From Acidobacteriota bacterium (lineage in GTDB: Bacteria > Acidobacteriota > Terriglobia > Acidiferrales > UBA7541), in NCBI GenBank assembly GCA_013289955.1, contig JABCYZ010000010.1, positions 62,001 through 126,000 of the forward strand: a stretch of 64,000 nucleotides of DNA. The letters run 5' to 3'. Made by a program: the position numbers and the translations under genes. The notes below the pieces were generated by a model. It searched no databases. It was not told where the DNA came from and was given only the letters and a program-made list of their open reading frames with translations. Each line of letters opens with the position of its first letter. The stretch's first letter is position 1. This document shows positions 34,819-44,800 of this stretch, piece by piece.

Positions 34819-37377
34819 TTAAAAGAGAAATTTCAGGGCCAGCTGCACCAGACGGCCCGGCAAGGCTTCGGAAATTTCGCCAAAGGTCGGAGAGCTAATG
34901 TCATTATCCGGCAACCGGAAGTTGGCGTGATTGAAAACGTTGAAAAACTCCGCGCGGAACTGCAGGCTCTTGGACTCATGAATCGGAATAGTCTTGAATG
35001 CGGAGAAGTCCCACTGTTCGAGTCCCGGCCCTTGCACGATGTTGCGGCCTTCGTTGCCGAACTGTCCGGCTTGGGTGGCCGGATTGAGCTGCTGAAAGGC
35101 AGCCGTGTTGAACCACTCTTGCGGAGTGCGTGGCCCGTTATTCGGATTGCCGATGACATCCGGGCGATTGCTGGAGAAGCCGGAGATTTCCGGGGCGCTT
35201 CCCTGCAAAGAGACGTCCGTGGAGTCGTACACGGTAAAGGGAGTTCCGCTCATGAAAGTGGTGATGCCGTTCAACTGCCAATCGCCCAGGACGTGCTGGT
35301 ACCAATTGGCCAGGTGATTCCAGAAAGGGACCCGCCACTCATAGCTGACCACAAAGCGATGCCGTGCATCGAACATCGACCTGCCGTATTCCGAAGCGAG
35401 ATCAAACGGATTTTGCGCCAGGTCATTTTCGCCGGCTACGCTCTGCGAGGCGGAGCCCGTGATGTTGAAGGAAGAGACGTCGTCGAGCGTCTTCGAGAAA
35501 GTGTAAGAAGCCAGGAATGACAGCCCATGGCTGAAGCGTTTCTCGAGGCTCGTCTGCAAAGCGTTGTAGCTGGAATTCGCGATGCTCGAAATCAGACCTA
35601 CCGATGCGTACGTACAGGGTGGACTCGCGGGTGAAAGATTGCAGCCCGAATAGAGACGTCGGTTGTTGACGTTGTTTTCGGTGGAATTTGGCATTCCGTT
35701 CGTTTCGCCTGGTACGAAAACGGCAGGATTCCCCTCGATGAATCGCGGCAACTTGGTGCCCTTCGTGCCGACGTAGCCGATTTCGAACAGCCAATCGTTC
35801 AGAAAAGATCTTTGAATATTGAGATTCCAATCCTGGGCGTAAGGCAGGCGCAGGTTCGGCGACAACGTGAGCAAGGTCATCGGCTGCGAGAAGGAGCCGT
35901 TGAAGGGGTTCGTTCCACCGTAGGGATTAGCGAAATCCGGAAAATTCAGCTGCGGAGTTTGCAAGTATGGCGGCGCACTGCTCGGAGTCTGCAGCGGCCC
36001 GCCTTGGCCGTTGTAATAAGGATCATAGAAAATTCCGTAGGACGCAGTGGCCAGCCACTGGCCGTTCCCGCGGGGATCCCAGGCCAAGCCTACGCGCGGA
36101 GCAAAGGCTGTTTTTTCTGCCGGAATCAAACCTGCCGGCACGCCCGGGTCACCTGGATAGACCAGACCCGCGGGCGCGCTCGGAAACACAACGGACTGCA
36201 CGCCAGGCTCAAAGAGGTTCTGGCGGTTGTGAATCTCCGTGTAAGGGAATGGCAATTCGTATCGCAGGCCGGCATTCAGAGTCAGATGCGAGTTGATCTT
36301 GTAGGTATCCTGTGCGTAGGCGGTTAGGTTGTTCCCCCGCAGCCCCCTCGATGGGTCGCCTCCGCCCTGCAGGAAAAGGTACGGGGCGCCCAGGAGGAAG
36401 CTGGCGAAAGCATCGCTGGCAGGCGCGGGGATAAAAACAAAAAATCCGTTAGATGCGATTCCAAACAAAACGTTGATCTGATCGTGCCCATAACCTCCGC
36501 CAAATTTCACTTCGTGCCGGCCATGGACCCACGTCAGCGAGGCGGAAATATCGATGGCGTTCTCGTAGGTGTCGCGCGGCCCGGTGATGGGGTCGCCGAC
36601 GGATGCATAACCACTGACCTGTATGAATGGCGGTCCAATCGCAGCGTCCAGCGATGGGGCATATTGAAAACCCAGGCTTTCCGGGGTTGTGTGATTGATG
36701 GCTTCGTTGAAGAGATACTTATTCCGCAAGAATGAGAAGCGCGCGACGCCGAGGAGCGACGGCGAAAATGTATGCGTCTCCTGCACCACAAAGTTCTGCG
36801 CCCGCTGATTCTCTCCCACCGGGAAGCCCGGCACATTCGCGCCCGCCGTGGAGAGCGGGTCAATCGTGTTCCCTTGCGAAAACATGTAGCGGAAGTTCAG
36901 GACGTCTTGTGCCGTCAGGTAATGGTCCACGCGCACTCCGAACTGGTCGTTGTTCTGATCCAGCGTTTGCGTAGTGCTGAAAGCGTTTGGTCCCAAGCTG
37001 GGTTGATTGGGCAGCGGGAAGAAGGGCAGGAGCGACTGTGCAAATGGATCGACGCCGGGAAGCTCGTTGAAGGGGAATGCGTTCTGGGGAAACGGGAGCG
37101 GCGAAAAGGCATTAACGAGCTGGCCCGCGGGGACACTGCAAATACCGGATGTGTTAAAGGTCCCCTTCGCCTGCGTGCAAAGCAGGCCAAAATCTCCTTG
37201 CCGTTCCTCCTGGGTGGGTACGTCCGCGCCAACCGTTTCACCCTGGCGGTTGCGCAAGCCTTCGTAATACCCGAAGAAAAAAGTTTTGTCTTTCTTGATG
37301 GGTCCGCCGAAAGCTCCGCCGAACTGATTGCGCTTCAGGGGCTCTACGCTGGTAGCAAAGAAACTCTTCGCGTCCAT
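34819..37377 (-). CDS. Oar-like TonB-dependent receptor, C-terminal part (barrel), split by frameshift
   Basis: 852 residues forming the plug end and beta-barrel of an Oar-like outer-membrane receptor. It begins in the middle of the plug (RNQFGGAFGGPIKKDKTFFFGYYEG), a phrase found internally in intact members. The barrel shows the usual repeated aromatic-rich strands, YTFSKTLDDVSSFNI, and ends RLVQLALKFLF with the terminal Phe for outer-membrane insertion. The companion N-terminal part overlaps at 37344-37377 in another frame: one base appears missing near 37430, where ATTACGGCTCC would be expected to read ATTACGCGCTCC. The internal ATG is therefore not a natural start. Confidence 0.82.
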   Translation of the reverse strand: MDAKSFFATSVEPLKRNQFGGAFGGPIKKDKTFFFGYYEGLRNRQGETVGADVPTQEERQGDFGLLCTQAKGTFNTSGICSVPAGQLVNAFSPLPFPQNAFPFNELPGVDPFAQSLLPFFPLPNQPSLGPNAFSTTQTLDQNNDQFGVRVDHYLTAQDVLNFRYMFSQGNTIDPLSTAGANVPGFPVGENQRAQNFVVQETHTFSPSLLGVARFSFLRNKYLFNEAINHTTPESLGFQYAPSLDAAIGPPFIQVSGYASVGDPITGPRDTYENAIDISASLTWVHGRHEVKFGGGYGHDQINVLFGIASNGFFVFIPAPASDAFASFLLGAPYLFLQGGGDPSRGLRGNNLTAYAQDTYKINSHLTLNAGLRYELPFPYTEIHNRQNLFEPGVQSVVFPSAPAGLVYPGDPGVPAGLIPAEKTAFAPRVGLAWDPRGNGQWLATASYGIFYDPYYNGQGGPLQTPSSAPPYLQTPQLNFPDFANPYGGTNPFNGSFSQPMTLLTLSPNLRLPYAQDWNLNIQRSFLNDWLFEIGYVGTKGTKLPRFIEGNPAVFVPGETNGMPNSTENNVNNRRLYSGCNLSPASPPCTYASVGLISSIANSSYNALQTSLEKRFSHGLSFLASYTFSKTLDDVSSFNITGSASQSVAGENDLAQNPFDLASEYGRSMFDARHRFVVSYEWRVPFWNHLANWYQHVLGDWQLNGITTFMSGTPFTVYDSTDVSLQGSAPEISGFSSNRPDVIGNPNNGPRTPQEWFNTAAFQQLNPATQAGQFGNEGRNIVQGPGLEQWDFSAFKTIPIHESKSLQFRAEFFNVFNHANFRLPDNDISSPTFGEISEALPGRLVQLALKFLF

Positions 37378-38168
37378 GGCGTCGTTCCGCAGGAATTCCC
37401 AGGCCGCGCCATGAAATGCGTTGGTGCCGGAGCCGTAATGATGTTGGTCGTTGATCCGCTGCTGTGTCCGAACTCCGCGCTGGCCGTGTGCGTCAGGATG
37501 TGAAACTCGGCGATGGAATCGATCGGCAGCTGAATCACAAGACCGCCGTCGACGGAGTTAAAATTGTTTGCTCCATCAATCAGAAAATTATTCGATTCCG
37601 GGCGCTGGCCATTCACGGCGTAGGCCTGCCCGTTGCGCAAAGAACCCCCAGCCTGTTGAAGGCCGGGAGTAAGCGGGAAAACGCCAGGCTGAAGCAGGCC
37701 AAGCTGAGTGAAGTCGCGGCCGTTCAGTGGCAAGTCCAACACCTCCCGCTCGCCCACGGTTTTTCCGAGGCTCGTGACGGTCGTTTCCACCAAGGAGGCG
37801 TCGGCCTGAACGCGCACTTCCTGCGTGGGGATTCCGACTTCCAGACGCACAGCTACCGCGGCTGTCTGATTCACATCCAGCGAGATTCCTTCCTGGACAT
37901 ATTTCTTGAATCCCTGGGCTTCGGCTTCGAGGCGATAATGGCCGATGGGAAGTTCTATGAACACATAGGCTCCCTGGGCATCCGTGATCGTGCTACGTAC
38001 GAGTCCCGTTTCGGTTTGAATCGCCGTAATTCTCGCACCGGAGACCGTGGCGCCGCTGGCATCCAAAATGGTGCCGCGAATGCTTCCCGCGATCTCCTGT
38101 CCCGAAGCGTTGAGGCTCGGGTAGATGGCGATCGTCAGGATAAAAATCAGCCTTCTGAGGTTCCGCAT
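37344..38168 (-). CDS. Oar-like TonB-dependent receptor, N-terminal part, split by frameshift
   Basis: From the ATG at 38168 (GGAG six bases upstream) this frame encodes a signal peptide (LIFILTIAIYPSLNASGQ), a carboxypeptidase-regulatory beta-sandwich (about residues 25-105, RGTILDASGATVSGARITA), and the start of the TonB plug with RPESNNFLIDGANNF and SAEFGHSSGSTTNIIT. After that the frame leaves the family pattern and ends 274 codons in. The next expected segment, SGTNAFHGAAWEFLRNDAMDAKSFF, is found in the neighbouring frame, so the two pieces are one gene of about 1115 codons broken by a single base. Either a real mutation or a base-calling error. Confidence 0.8.
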   Translation of the reverse strand: MRNLRRLIFILTIAIYPSLNASGQEIAGSIRGTILDASGATVSGARITAIQTETGLVRSTITDAQGAYVFIELPIGHYRLEAEAQGFKKYVQEGISLDVNQTAAVAVRLEVGIPTQEVRVQADASLVETTVTSLGKTVGEREVLDLPLNGRDFTQLGLLQPGVFPLTPGLQQAGGSLRNGQAYAVNGQRPESNNFLIDGANNFNSVDGGLVIQLPIDSIAEFHILTHTASAEFGHSSGSTTNIITAPAPTHFMARPGNSCGTTPWTRRVSLLPA

Positions 38169-38288
38169 GCGTTTCTCCGGTTTCCGCTGAACAACTTTTC
38201 CTCGTTGGGGCAGGCGAATGCGCATTACGCAAGAAATGCTCGCGCACTGGTCACCGAAATCGGACTTCACCCCGCTTTTAGGTGGCGC

Positions 38289-38319
38289 ATTATAGGGAGC
38301 GATAGTGCTAGAGGGTCAA
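38289..38319 (-). promoter_or_regulatory. Promoter of the Oar-like receptor gene
   Basis: Reverse strand carries TTGACC (38314-38319) and a consensus TATAAT (38289-38294), with a 19-bp spacer, longer than ideal. The receptor start codon lies about 115 bp downstream. Confidence 0.45.
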
Positions 38320-38355
38320 TAATAGAAAAGAACTAGCGGATGAGGGCGGGCGAAA

Positions 38356-38384
38356 TTGACGGTGGGCTTTCCGGTCGTTAGAGT
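38356..38384 (+). promoter_or_regulatory. Promoter of the S9 peptidase gene
   Basis: TTGACG (38356-38361), a 17-bp spacer and TAGAGT (38379-38384) form a good sigma-70-type promoter, with transcription expected near 38391 and the start codon at 38413. Confidence 0.5.
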
Positions 38385-38412
38385 CCTAGGTTCTCACTCG
38401 AGAGGTGCAAGG

Positions 38413-40362
38413 ATGAACCGTTTCGTGTTCGGTATCGGCTTTCTCGGAGGCCTGGCGCTCTCGGGAGCTGCCATTGCTCAAGAAAAACCGGCCGCGGATG
38501 CGGCCAAATTGCTCACACCGGAAGCAGCCCTCAGCCTGCGCTCGATTTCCGATTTGCAATTCTCGCCCGACGGATTGCGGGTCGCATTCGTTGTCACCGA
38601 GCCGCCTAAAGGCGAACGCCGTGCGCGCCATATCTGGTTGTATGAGAAAACGTCGAACTCCGCTCGTCAGTTCACCTACTCGGCGAAGGAGGAATCTTCG
38701 CCGCGCTGGTCTCCGGACGGAAAACAACTCGCTTTTCTTTCGAATCGCGACGAGCAGCAGCAGATCTACGTGATGCGCATCGACGGCGGCGAGGCTGCGG
38801 CTCTGACCAAAGGCAAGCGAAGCATCAGTAATTTCGTCTGGTCTCCCAGCGGAAAGCAGATCGCGTTTCTGGCGCCGGATGCCAAGACCGATGGAGAGGA
38901 GAAGAAGGAAAAGGACAAGGACGACGCGCATGTCGTGGACAGAGACGACAAACAACCGCGGCTATGGCTGCTCACACTGGCAACAAGCGAGGCCAAAGCG
39001 CTTTCCGACTCCAAGTGGGAAACGAGCGAACTTGCCTGGCTGCCTGGTGGCGATCGCATTATCGTGAGCGCGACGGACCATCCGGAATCCGACCAGGAGA
39101 CCCATCGCATCTTTTCGATCTCCGTCTCTGATGGCTCGCGCAAGCTGATCCTCGCGCCGCACGGCCCCTTTCGAGACCTGCGCGTGTCTCCGGACGGGAT
39201 GACCGTCAGTTACGTCGGCTGCCGCGTGGATGGCCCCGCACCGCACGACCTCATGCTCCTCGATATCGACAAACGGGCCACTCGCAATCTCACCGGCGCA
39301 AGCCTCGACCGCGCCATCATGGAACATCGGTGGATGAAAGACGGGTCCATGCTGGCGCTCTACGCTGACGGATTCCGGCACAAGCTTGTCGGCTATTCTC
39401 CGGAAGGCATGAGCAAGAATCCGGCTAATCCGCCTTCCGGCAATATCAACGCCTTTGCCGTCTCCGAGTCCGGCGACGTTGTTTTTGCGGGACAGTCGGC
39501 GACAGCTCCTCCCGAGCTCTGGCTGTGGAATCAGAAAGATACGCCGCAACAAATTTCTCATCTCAATGATTCCTGGAAGAAGTTCACGCTCAGCACGCCC
39601 GAATTTTACAAATACAAATCGTTCGACGGTCTGCAGATTGAAGCGGCTCTCCTGAAACCCGCTGGTGCCGATGGAAAATCAAAGCTGCCGCTCGTCGCAT
39701 TAATTCACGGCGGACCTACGGGCAACTGGCAAGACTCGATCGAAGTCTGGGGCCAGCTACTGGCGGCGCGCGGTTACGCAGTTTTCTATCCCAACATTCG
39801 CGGCTCGGTCGGCTACGGCCAGGAATTCATCGAGATGAACCGCGGAGATTGGGGCGGCGCCGACTTCAAGGACGTGATGTGGGGCGTGAAGGATTTGATC
39901 GACCGTGGCATCGCCGATCCCGCGAAACTTGGCATCGGCGGATGGTCCTACGGCGGCTATATGGCGGAGTGGGCCATCACGCAAACGAATGATTTCAAGG
40001 CCGCCGTCTCCGGCGCGGGCCTTTCCAATTTAATCTCGGAGTATGGAAGCGAGCAGCATCCTTCCTACGACGAGTGGTTTTACGGTGTGCCCTATGAGTC
40101 GGACAGCCTCGTGAAATTCCTCAATAGTTCTCCGTTCACGCAGCTCAAGAATGCGAAGACGCCGACACTCATTCTCCAGGGCGAAGCCGACACCACGGAT
40201 CCGCCGGAGCAAAGCCGGGAACTCTATCGCGGTTTAAAACATTATGGAGTCGAGACGGAACTTGTCGTGTATCCCAGAGAGCCGCACGGTTTGCGGGAAG
40301 AGAAGCATCTGCTCGACCGTGTCCGTCGCATTCTCTCCTGGTATGACGCACACTTGAAGTAG
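38413..40362 (+). CDS. Exported S9-family prolyl-oligopeptidase-like peptidase
   Basis: 649 residues from the ATG at 38413 (AGAGGTGCAAGG upstream). Signal peptide (FVFGIGFLGGLALSGAAIAQ), then a seven-bladed beta-propeller built of WD40-like/TolB repeats (ISDLQFSPDGLRVAFV, SSPRWSPDGKQLAFLS, ISNFVWSPSGKQIAFLA), then a C-terminal alpha/beta-hydrolase domain from about residue 400. The catalytic serine is in GIGGWSYGGYM, the aspartate in GEADTTDPPEQS and the histidine in YPREPHGLREE. A Lys/Asp-rich insertion near residue 160-180 lies between propeller blades. It should cleave short peptides in the periplasm, as dipeptidyl or acylaminoacyl peptidases do. Confidence 0.9.
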   Translation: MNRFVFGIGFLGGLALSGAAIAQEKPAADAAKLLTPEAALSLRSISDLQFSPDGLRVAFVVTEPPKGERRARHIWLYEKTSNSARQFTYSAKEESSPRWSPDGKQLAFLSNRDEQQQIYVMRIDGGEAAALTKGKRSISNFVWSPSGKQIAFLAPDAKTDGEEKKEKDKDDAHVVDRDDKQPRLWLLTLATSEAKALSDSKWETSELAWLPGGDRIIVSATDHPESDQETHRIFSISVSDGSRKLILAPHGPFRDLRVSPDGMTVSYVGCRVDGPAPHDLMLLDIDKRATRNLTGASLDRAIMEHRWMKDGSMLALYADGFRHKLVGYSPEGMSKNPANPPSGNINAFAVSESGDVVFAGQSATAPPELWLWNQKDTPQQISHLNDSWKKFTLSTPEFYKYKSFDGLQIEAALLKPAGADGKSKLPLVALIHGGPTGNWQDSIEVWGQLLAARGYAVFYPNIRGSVGYGQEFIEMNRGDWGGADFKDVMWGVKDLIDRGIADPAKLGIGGWSYGGYMAEWAITQTNDFKAAVSGAGLSNLISEYGSEQHPSYDEWFYGVPYESDSLVKFLNSSPFTQLKNAKTPTLILQGEADTTDPPEQSRELYRGLKHYGVETELVVYPREPHGLREEKHLLDRVRRILSWYDAHLK

Positions 40363-40419
40363 CTCTCACTCTCGAGGAAGGCTTTCTGGATGAATGCGTT
40401 TGCCGCTTGACCAGCCCGT

Positions 40420-41343
40420 TTACCGTGGGCCGCCAGCTGGCTGGAGTCTCGAGAGTTTCCCCAGAGGCGGGTAGGACTCGAGAACGGTGAGCGTGCGTTC
40501 CGGTACGTTAGCGCCGTCGCGCAGCGCGTGGGCCATCAGTTGCACGGCCAGTCCGGCCATTGGCGGAGCGATCACCGTGGCCGTCATCAATCCAGTGCGT
40601 ACCCAGGCTTGCCCCGTCTTCGGCAAACCATCAACGCCCGCAAACGGCACATTCAGCCATTTTTCTCGCTCTTCGGGATTGCTGATTTCCTCGAAAACTT
40701 TCCTCGCGCCTTTGGCCATAGCGTCGTTCTGGGCGACGATCGCCTCGACACTCACCTTGTGCGATCCTCCAAGTTTCAGCCAGGTCGCCACGCTGCGATA
40801 GCTGCTCTCTTCCGTCCATTTGCCTCGCAGCAGCGTGACACGCAGATTCTTAGAGCATGTTGCCTCGAATCCCGACTTGCGGTCTTTGACAGTAGCGGTC
40901 TCGGTAGGACCAACGATGTACAGCGCGGCTCCGCCTTCAGGAAGCAAAGTATTCAGCTGCCTGCCCTGAATCCTTCCGATTTCCTTGTGATCGTGGGTAA
41001 CGAGAAACACGGGGGTCTTCGCGCTACGCCGCAACTCGGCGACATAGTCCGCCTCATGGTTGATGAGTCCCCAGGCAATCCCGGCCTCCGCGGCGGCTTT
41101 GCCTACTTGTGGCAGTCCCGTTCCGCCCGCGGGCTCGACGATGATCCCGTCTGGCCGCAAGGTAGGATTGACTTGGATGGACTTGAGGACTTGCGTGCTT
41201 TGCGTGATCGAATCCCCGTCAGCGTACACGACCTCAAGGTCAACTCCCAGCTCTCGCGCGGCCGTCTCCGCGGAAGCCGCCTGTTCGAGTTGATAGTCGT
41301 TGTTCTTGGTAATCAGTGCGAGGAGAAATCGCAGCTTTTTCAC
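40420..41343 (-). CDS. Substrate-binding protein (ribose/sugar type) without signal peptide
   Basis: 307 residues of a periplasmic-binding-protein-like fold (family 4): FLLALITKNNDYQLEQAASAETAARELGVDLEVVYADGD at the start is the first beta strand and helix, GIIVEPAGGTGLPQVGKAAAEAGI and VSVEAIVAQNDAMAKGARKVFEE are further landmarks. Members normally start with a signal peptide and serve an ABC importer. Here the chain begins directly with strand 1, so it should stay in the cytoplasm, and no ABC permease or ATPase is next to it. A cytoplasmic sugar sensor or the detached input domain of a regulator is possible. Confidence 0.75.
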   Translation of the reverse strand: MKKLRFLLALITKNNDYQLEQAASAETAARELGVDLEVVYADGDSITQSTQVLKSIQVNPTLRPDGIIVEPAGGTGLPQVGKAAAEAGIAWGLINHEADYVAELRRSAKTPVFLVTHDHKEIGRIQGRQLNTLLPEGGAALYIVGPTETATVKDRKSGFEATCSKNLRVTLLRGKWTEESSYRSVATWLKLGGSHKVSVEAIVAQNDAMAKGARKVFEEISNPEEREKWLNVPFAGVDGLPKTGQAWVRTGLMTATVIAPPMAGLAVQLMAHALRDGANVPERTLTVLESYPPLGKLSRLQPAGGPR

Positions 41344-41889
41344 GTGGCTGGGCCCCCAAGTTGCGCCTTGCCGTTCTCTTTCCGCTTGTGTGCATCATAC
41401 GGCGAATTTTCGGGTGGCCGCGGAAGAAACGCTGCTTTGGTTACATCTTGGATATCCCCGTACTCCTAAGGTATTCTAGCCGCGGGGTACCGCAGTCAAC
41501 CGCTCCGCTCGAGGCGACCGGCCGATTGTGGTCCCCGGCAATCTGGCACTACCCATTGCGTAGCCCTTTACACTCTGGAATCCTCGTGGTATTCTTTTTT
41601 CCCGTACCGCCATCCACGCGCCAGGCGGCTGGGCCTCTGACTGAGAACCTGCCATACGTTTGTCTAAGCGGCCGCAAACCGGTCGACTTGTCGCTCGAAA
41701 GACCCTCCCCTCGAGGAACAAAGCGTCGTCTCTCTACGCGCCTTTTGCCCACGGCTGCTGCCGTAAGGATGCTTGCGGTCTCTATCGGTGTATTCGAGGA
41801 TTTGGAAGGGCGAAATTCGTTAGGGGCAAACGCGAAGCGGCCGGCATGGGCTCGAGCCGCGAAACGGTTGACGACAAAAAGGGGATATC
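41344..41889. other. Divergent intergenic region, no supported gene
   Basis: 546 bp between the binding-protein gene and smc. A 193-codon plus-strand frame runs through it but has no ribosome site, motif or protein-like composition and overlaps the smc start. I saw no RNase P, tmRNA or SRP RNA signature. It must contain at least the smc promoter. Confidence 0.4.
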
Positions 41890-44800
41890 TTGCTTAAGCT
41901 CCGAAAAGTGGAAATCGTTGGCTTTAAGTCGTTTTCCGACCGAACCGTAGTCACCTTCAGCGGCTCCGGCACAACGTGCATCGTCGGGCCCAACGGTTGT
42001 GGCAAGTCCAACGTGGTAGACGCCATCTCGTGGGTTCTGGGTGAGCAAAGCCACAAATCTCTGCGTGCTGGACGCATGGCGGATTGCATCTTCAACGGAA
42101 CGGTTAAGCGGCCGCCTCTTGGCATGGCGGAAGTGACCATCACCATGGAAGACGCCGAGCTGGCCGAAGCCGCCCGGTTCGTTCTCGAAGGTGCGTCGGC
42201 AGAAGGTCTCGGCGACCCCGCAGTCGCTACCGCCGCCACGGACAGTGGCCTGAGTGCGACTTCTGATTCCAGTGTTCAAGTTCTCCCGCTTGACCCCGCG
42301 CCGGCCCCCGAATCGCAGCAAGAAGGAACAGAATCCGGGGATTCTGCGTCACAAACGGACGAAGTGTCCGTCGCCGCTCCGGAATTTCTGAAAGGCAAAC
42401 GCCGCAAAAAGGGCGTCGACAAGCCGGTCCTGGCCACCAAGCCGGGCGAGGTGGTCGTCACGCGCCGCCTGTACCGCTCCGGCCAGAGCGAATACCTCAT
42501 CAATGGCCGCATTGCGCGCCTCCGCGACATTCAGGAAATGTTCATGGGCGTGGGGCTCGGCCCCGATTCCTACGCCATCATCGAGCAGGGCCGCATCGGC
42601 CTGATCCTTTCCACCAAACCGATGGAGCGCCGTGCCATCATCGAAGAAGCCGCCGGGGTCACAAAATTTAAGACCAAGAAGCGCCTCGCGGAAGCCAAAC
42701 TGGAATCTTCCAAACTCAATCTCGCGCGCGTAAACGATATCGTCGTCGAAGTGGAAAAGCAGCTTGGCTCGTTGAAGCGTCAAGCGTCCAAAGCCCGCCG
42801 TTACGCCGAGATTCGCGACCAGATGCGCGGGATTGTTCGTCAGATGCTCGCCGGAAAGGCGCGAGAACTGGAGGCCGAAGCGGCACGCATCGCGAAGCAG
42901 CTGGCCGAATTCACCGCAGCGGAAACGCAGCACGCGCAGACCATTCAGCAGCAGGAAGGCGAACAAGACCGCCTCAACCAGCGCATTTACGAACTCGACG
43001 CCGAGATTCGCCAGAATCAAAATGTGCTAAACGCCACGGCGCTCGAAGTCGATCGCACCGAGAATCGCATCAGTTTCAATCAGCAGCGCGCCACGGAACT
43101 CAGCTCGCGGCGCACGCAAATCTCCTCCGAAATGGCGGACGCGGCAGCGCAAGCGACCGAGTGGGAAGCGCGCAGTACCACACAACAGGTTGCCGTAACC
43201 TCGCTTCGCGAGGAGTCGGGCGTTCTCTCTGGCCGTGTGGAAGAGCTTAGGACCCGGGCAGAATCCCGAGCCACACAGATTCAACAATCCGAGGCGCGGA
43301 TTGAAGCGCTGCGCCGCTCCGCATCGGAAACTGGCGAAAGCCTCCTTCGTCTGCATGGCGAGCAGAAGCAAGCAGAAGAAGCCCTCGTCCATCATCTCGA
43401 TGCGCTCCACAAACGTGAAGCAAGCGAACACGATCTTCTCGAATCCTCCATTCGCATCCGCGACGAAGCCGATCAGGCGGCGTACGACTGGGAAGCGGCA
43501 AGCGGCCAGCTCAACTTGCTCACACAAAATGCGACTGCTCTCGAAGCGCGCATCACCGGCTTGCGCCAACAACGCGTGGAAGGCACCGAGAAAGCGGATG
43601 CACTGCGCGATTCCCTCTCCGGCGTCCGGGCGCGCCATGAAACGCTCGCACAAATTCTCAACGATCGCTCCTATACCGCCGATGCCGTGCAAAAGCTCTT
43701 CGCCGCCAACGAACGCGGCAGCGGCCAGGATTTCCACGCGGTGGGAGTGCTCGCGGATTACGCCGAAGTCGAAGAACAGCACGAAGCCGCCATCGAGCAG
43801 TATCTCCGCGACGAACTCGAATATGTCGTTGTCGAAACCTACGATCATGCTCGCGCCGGCGTCTCCCTCCTCCGCGATGAAGTCGGCGGCCGCGCCACTT
43901 TCTTTGTCGATTCGTTGCGCAATTTGCGCCTGGCCGAGTACGAGCCCATCATTAATTTCCGCACGGAAGACGGCGTAATCTCCCGCCTGGACAAGCTGGT
44001 TGGTTTCCGTGATCCGCTCGGGGCCGCCGCAAAACAATTTCTTCCACGGCTTCGGTCCGCTTATCTCACCGACAGCGCCGCCTCCGCCGAAACGCTGGCG
44101 CGCGATAATCCCCAATTCGCGTTCATCGTGCCGGATGGCACGTGCTACCAGGGCCGGATGGTCACTGGCGGTCGCGCCGACCAAGCCGGCCCTCTCGGCA
44201 TGAAGCGCGAGCATCGCGCGCTCGACGCCGAAGTCTTGCGGCTTGAACAGGAGATGAGCGATGCGCAGGCCGCGCTTGCGCAAGTGAACGCGGAGCTCCG
44301 CGAAACGGAGCAGTCCCTTGAACAAATCACGGCGCAGCAGCGCGGCGCTGAGCGCAGCGTCTTCTCGGCGACGCACCGTCACGAGCACATGCAAAGCGAA
44401 CTGGCGCGCCTCGGCCTCGAACTCACCGTTTGCCAGAACGAGCTTTTGCGCCTGCGCAAGGACTCCGAGGACGCAAGAATGCGCGCCGAGCGTGCGAAGA
44501 ATCAACACGCCGCCGCCGCCATCAGCCGCGCCGAAACGGAAACCGAGAGCATTCGGCTCGCCGAACTACTCGCGCAGCTTCGAGGATCGGTGCACACGGA
44601 GCAAAACGAGCTCGCTAGCGCCCGTGCCGAACTCGCCGCCCTCAATGAACGGCTCTCCGCGGCCGAATCTCTCGCCGAGCGTTTGGGAGCGGAGCGCGCG
44701 GAACTCGATCGCCGCGAAACCTTGCTCCTGCAGCAAGAATCTTCCATTTGGGATGAGACAGCCGCTCTGACCAAGCAGAGTGAGGAGCTCGCGCAGCAAC

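Noticed and set aside
41316..41897. 193-codon plus-strand frame upstream of smc
   Set aside because: No ribosome site or motif, Arg/Pro-rich shadow-like composition, and overlap with the well-supported smc start.
43027..44508. 493-codon minus-strand frame opposite smc
   Set aside because: Antisense of coiled-coil codons; composition is an artefact of GC-rich coiled coil.
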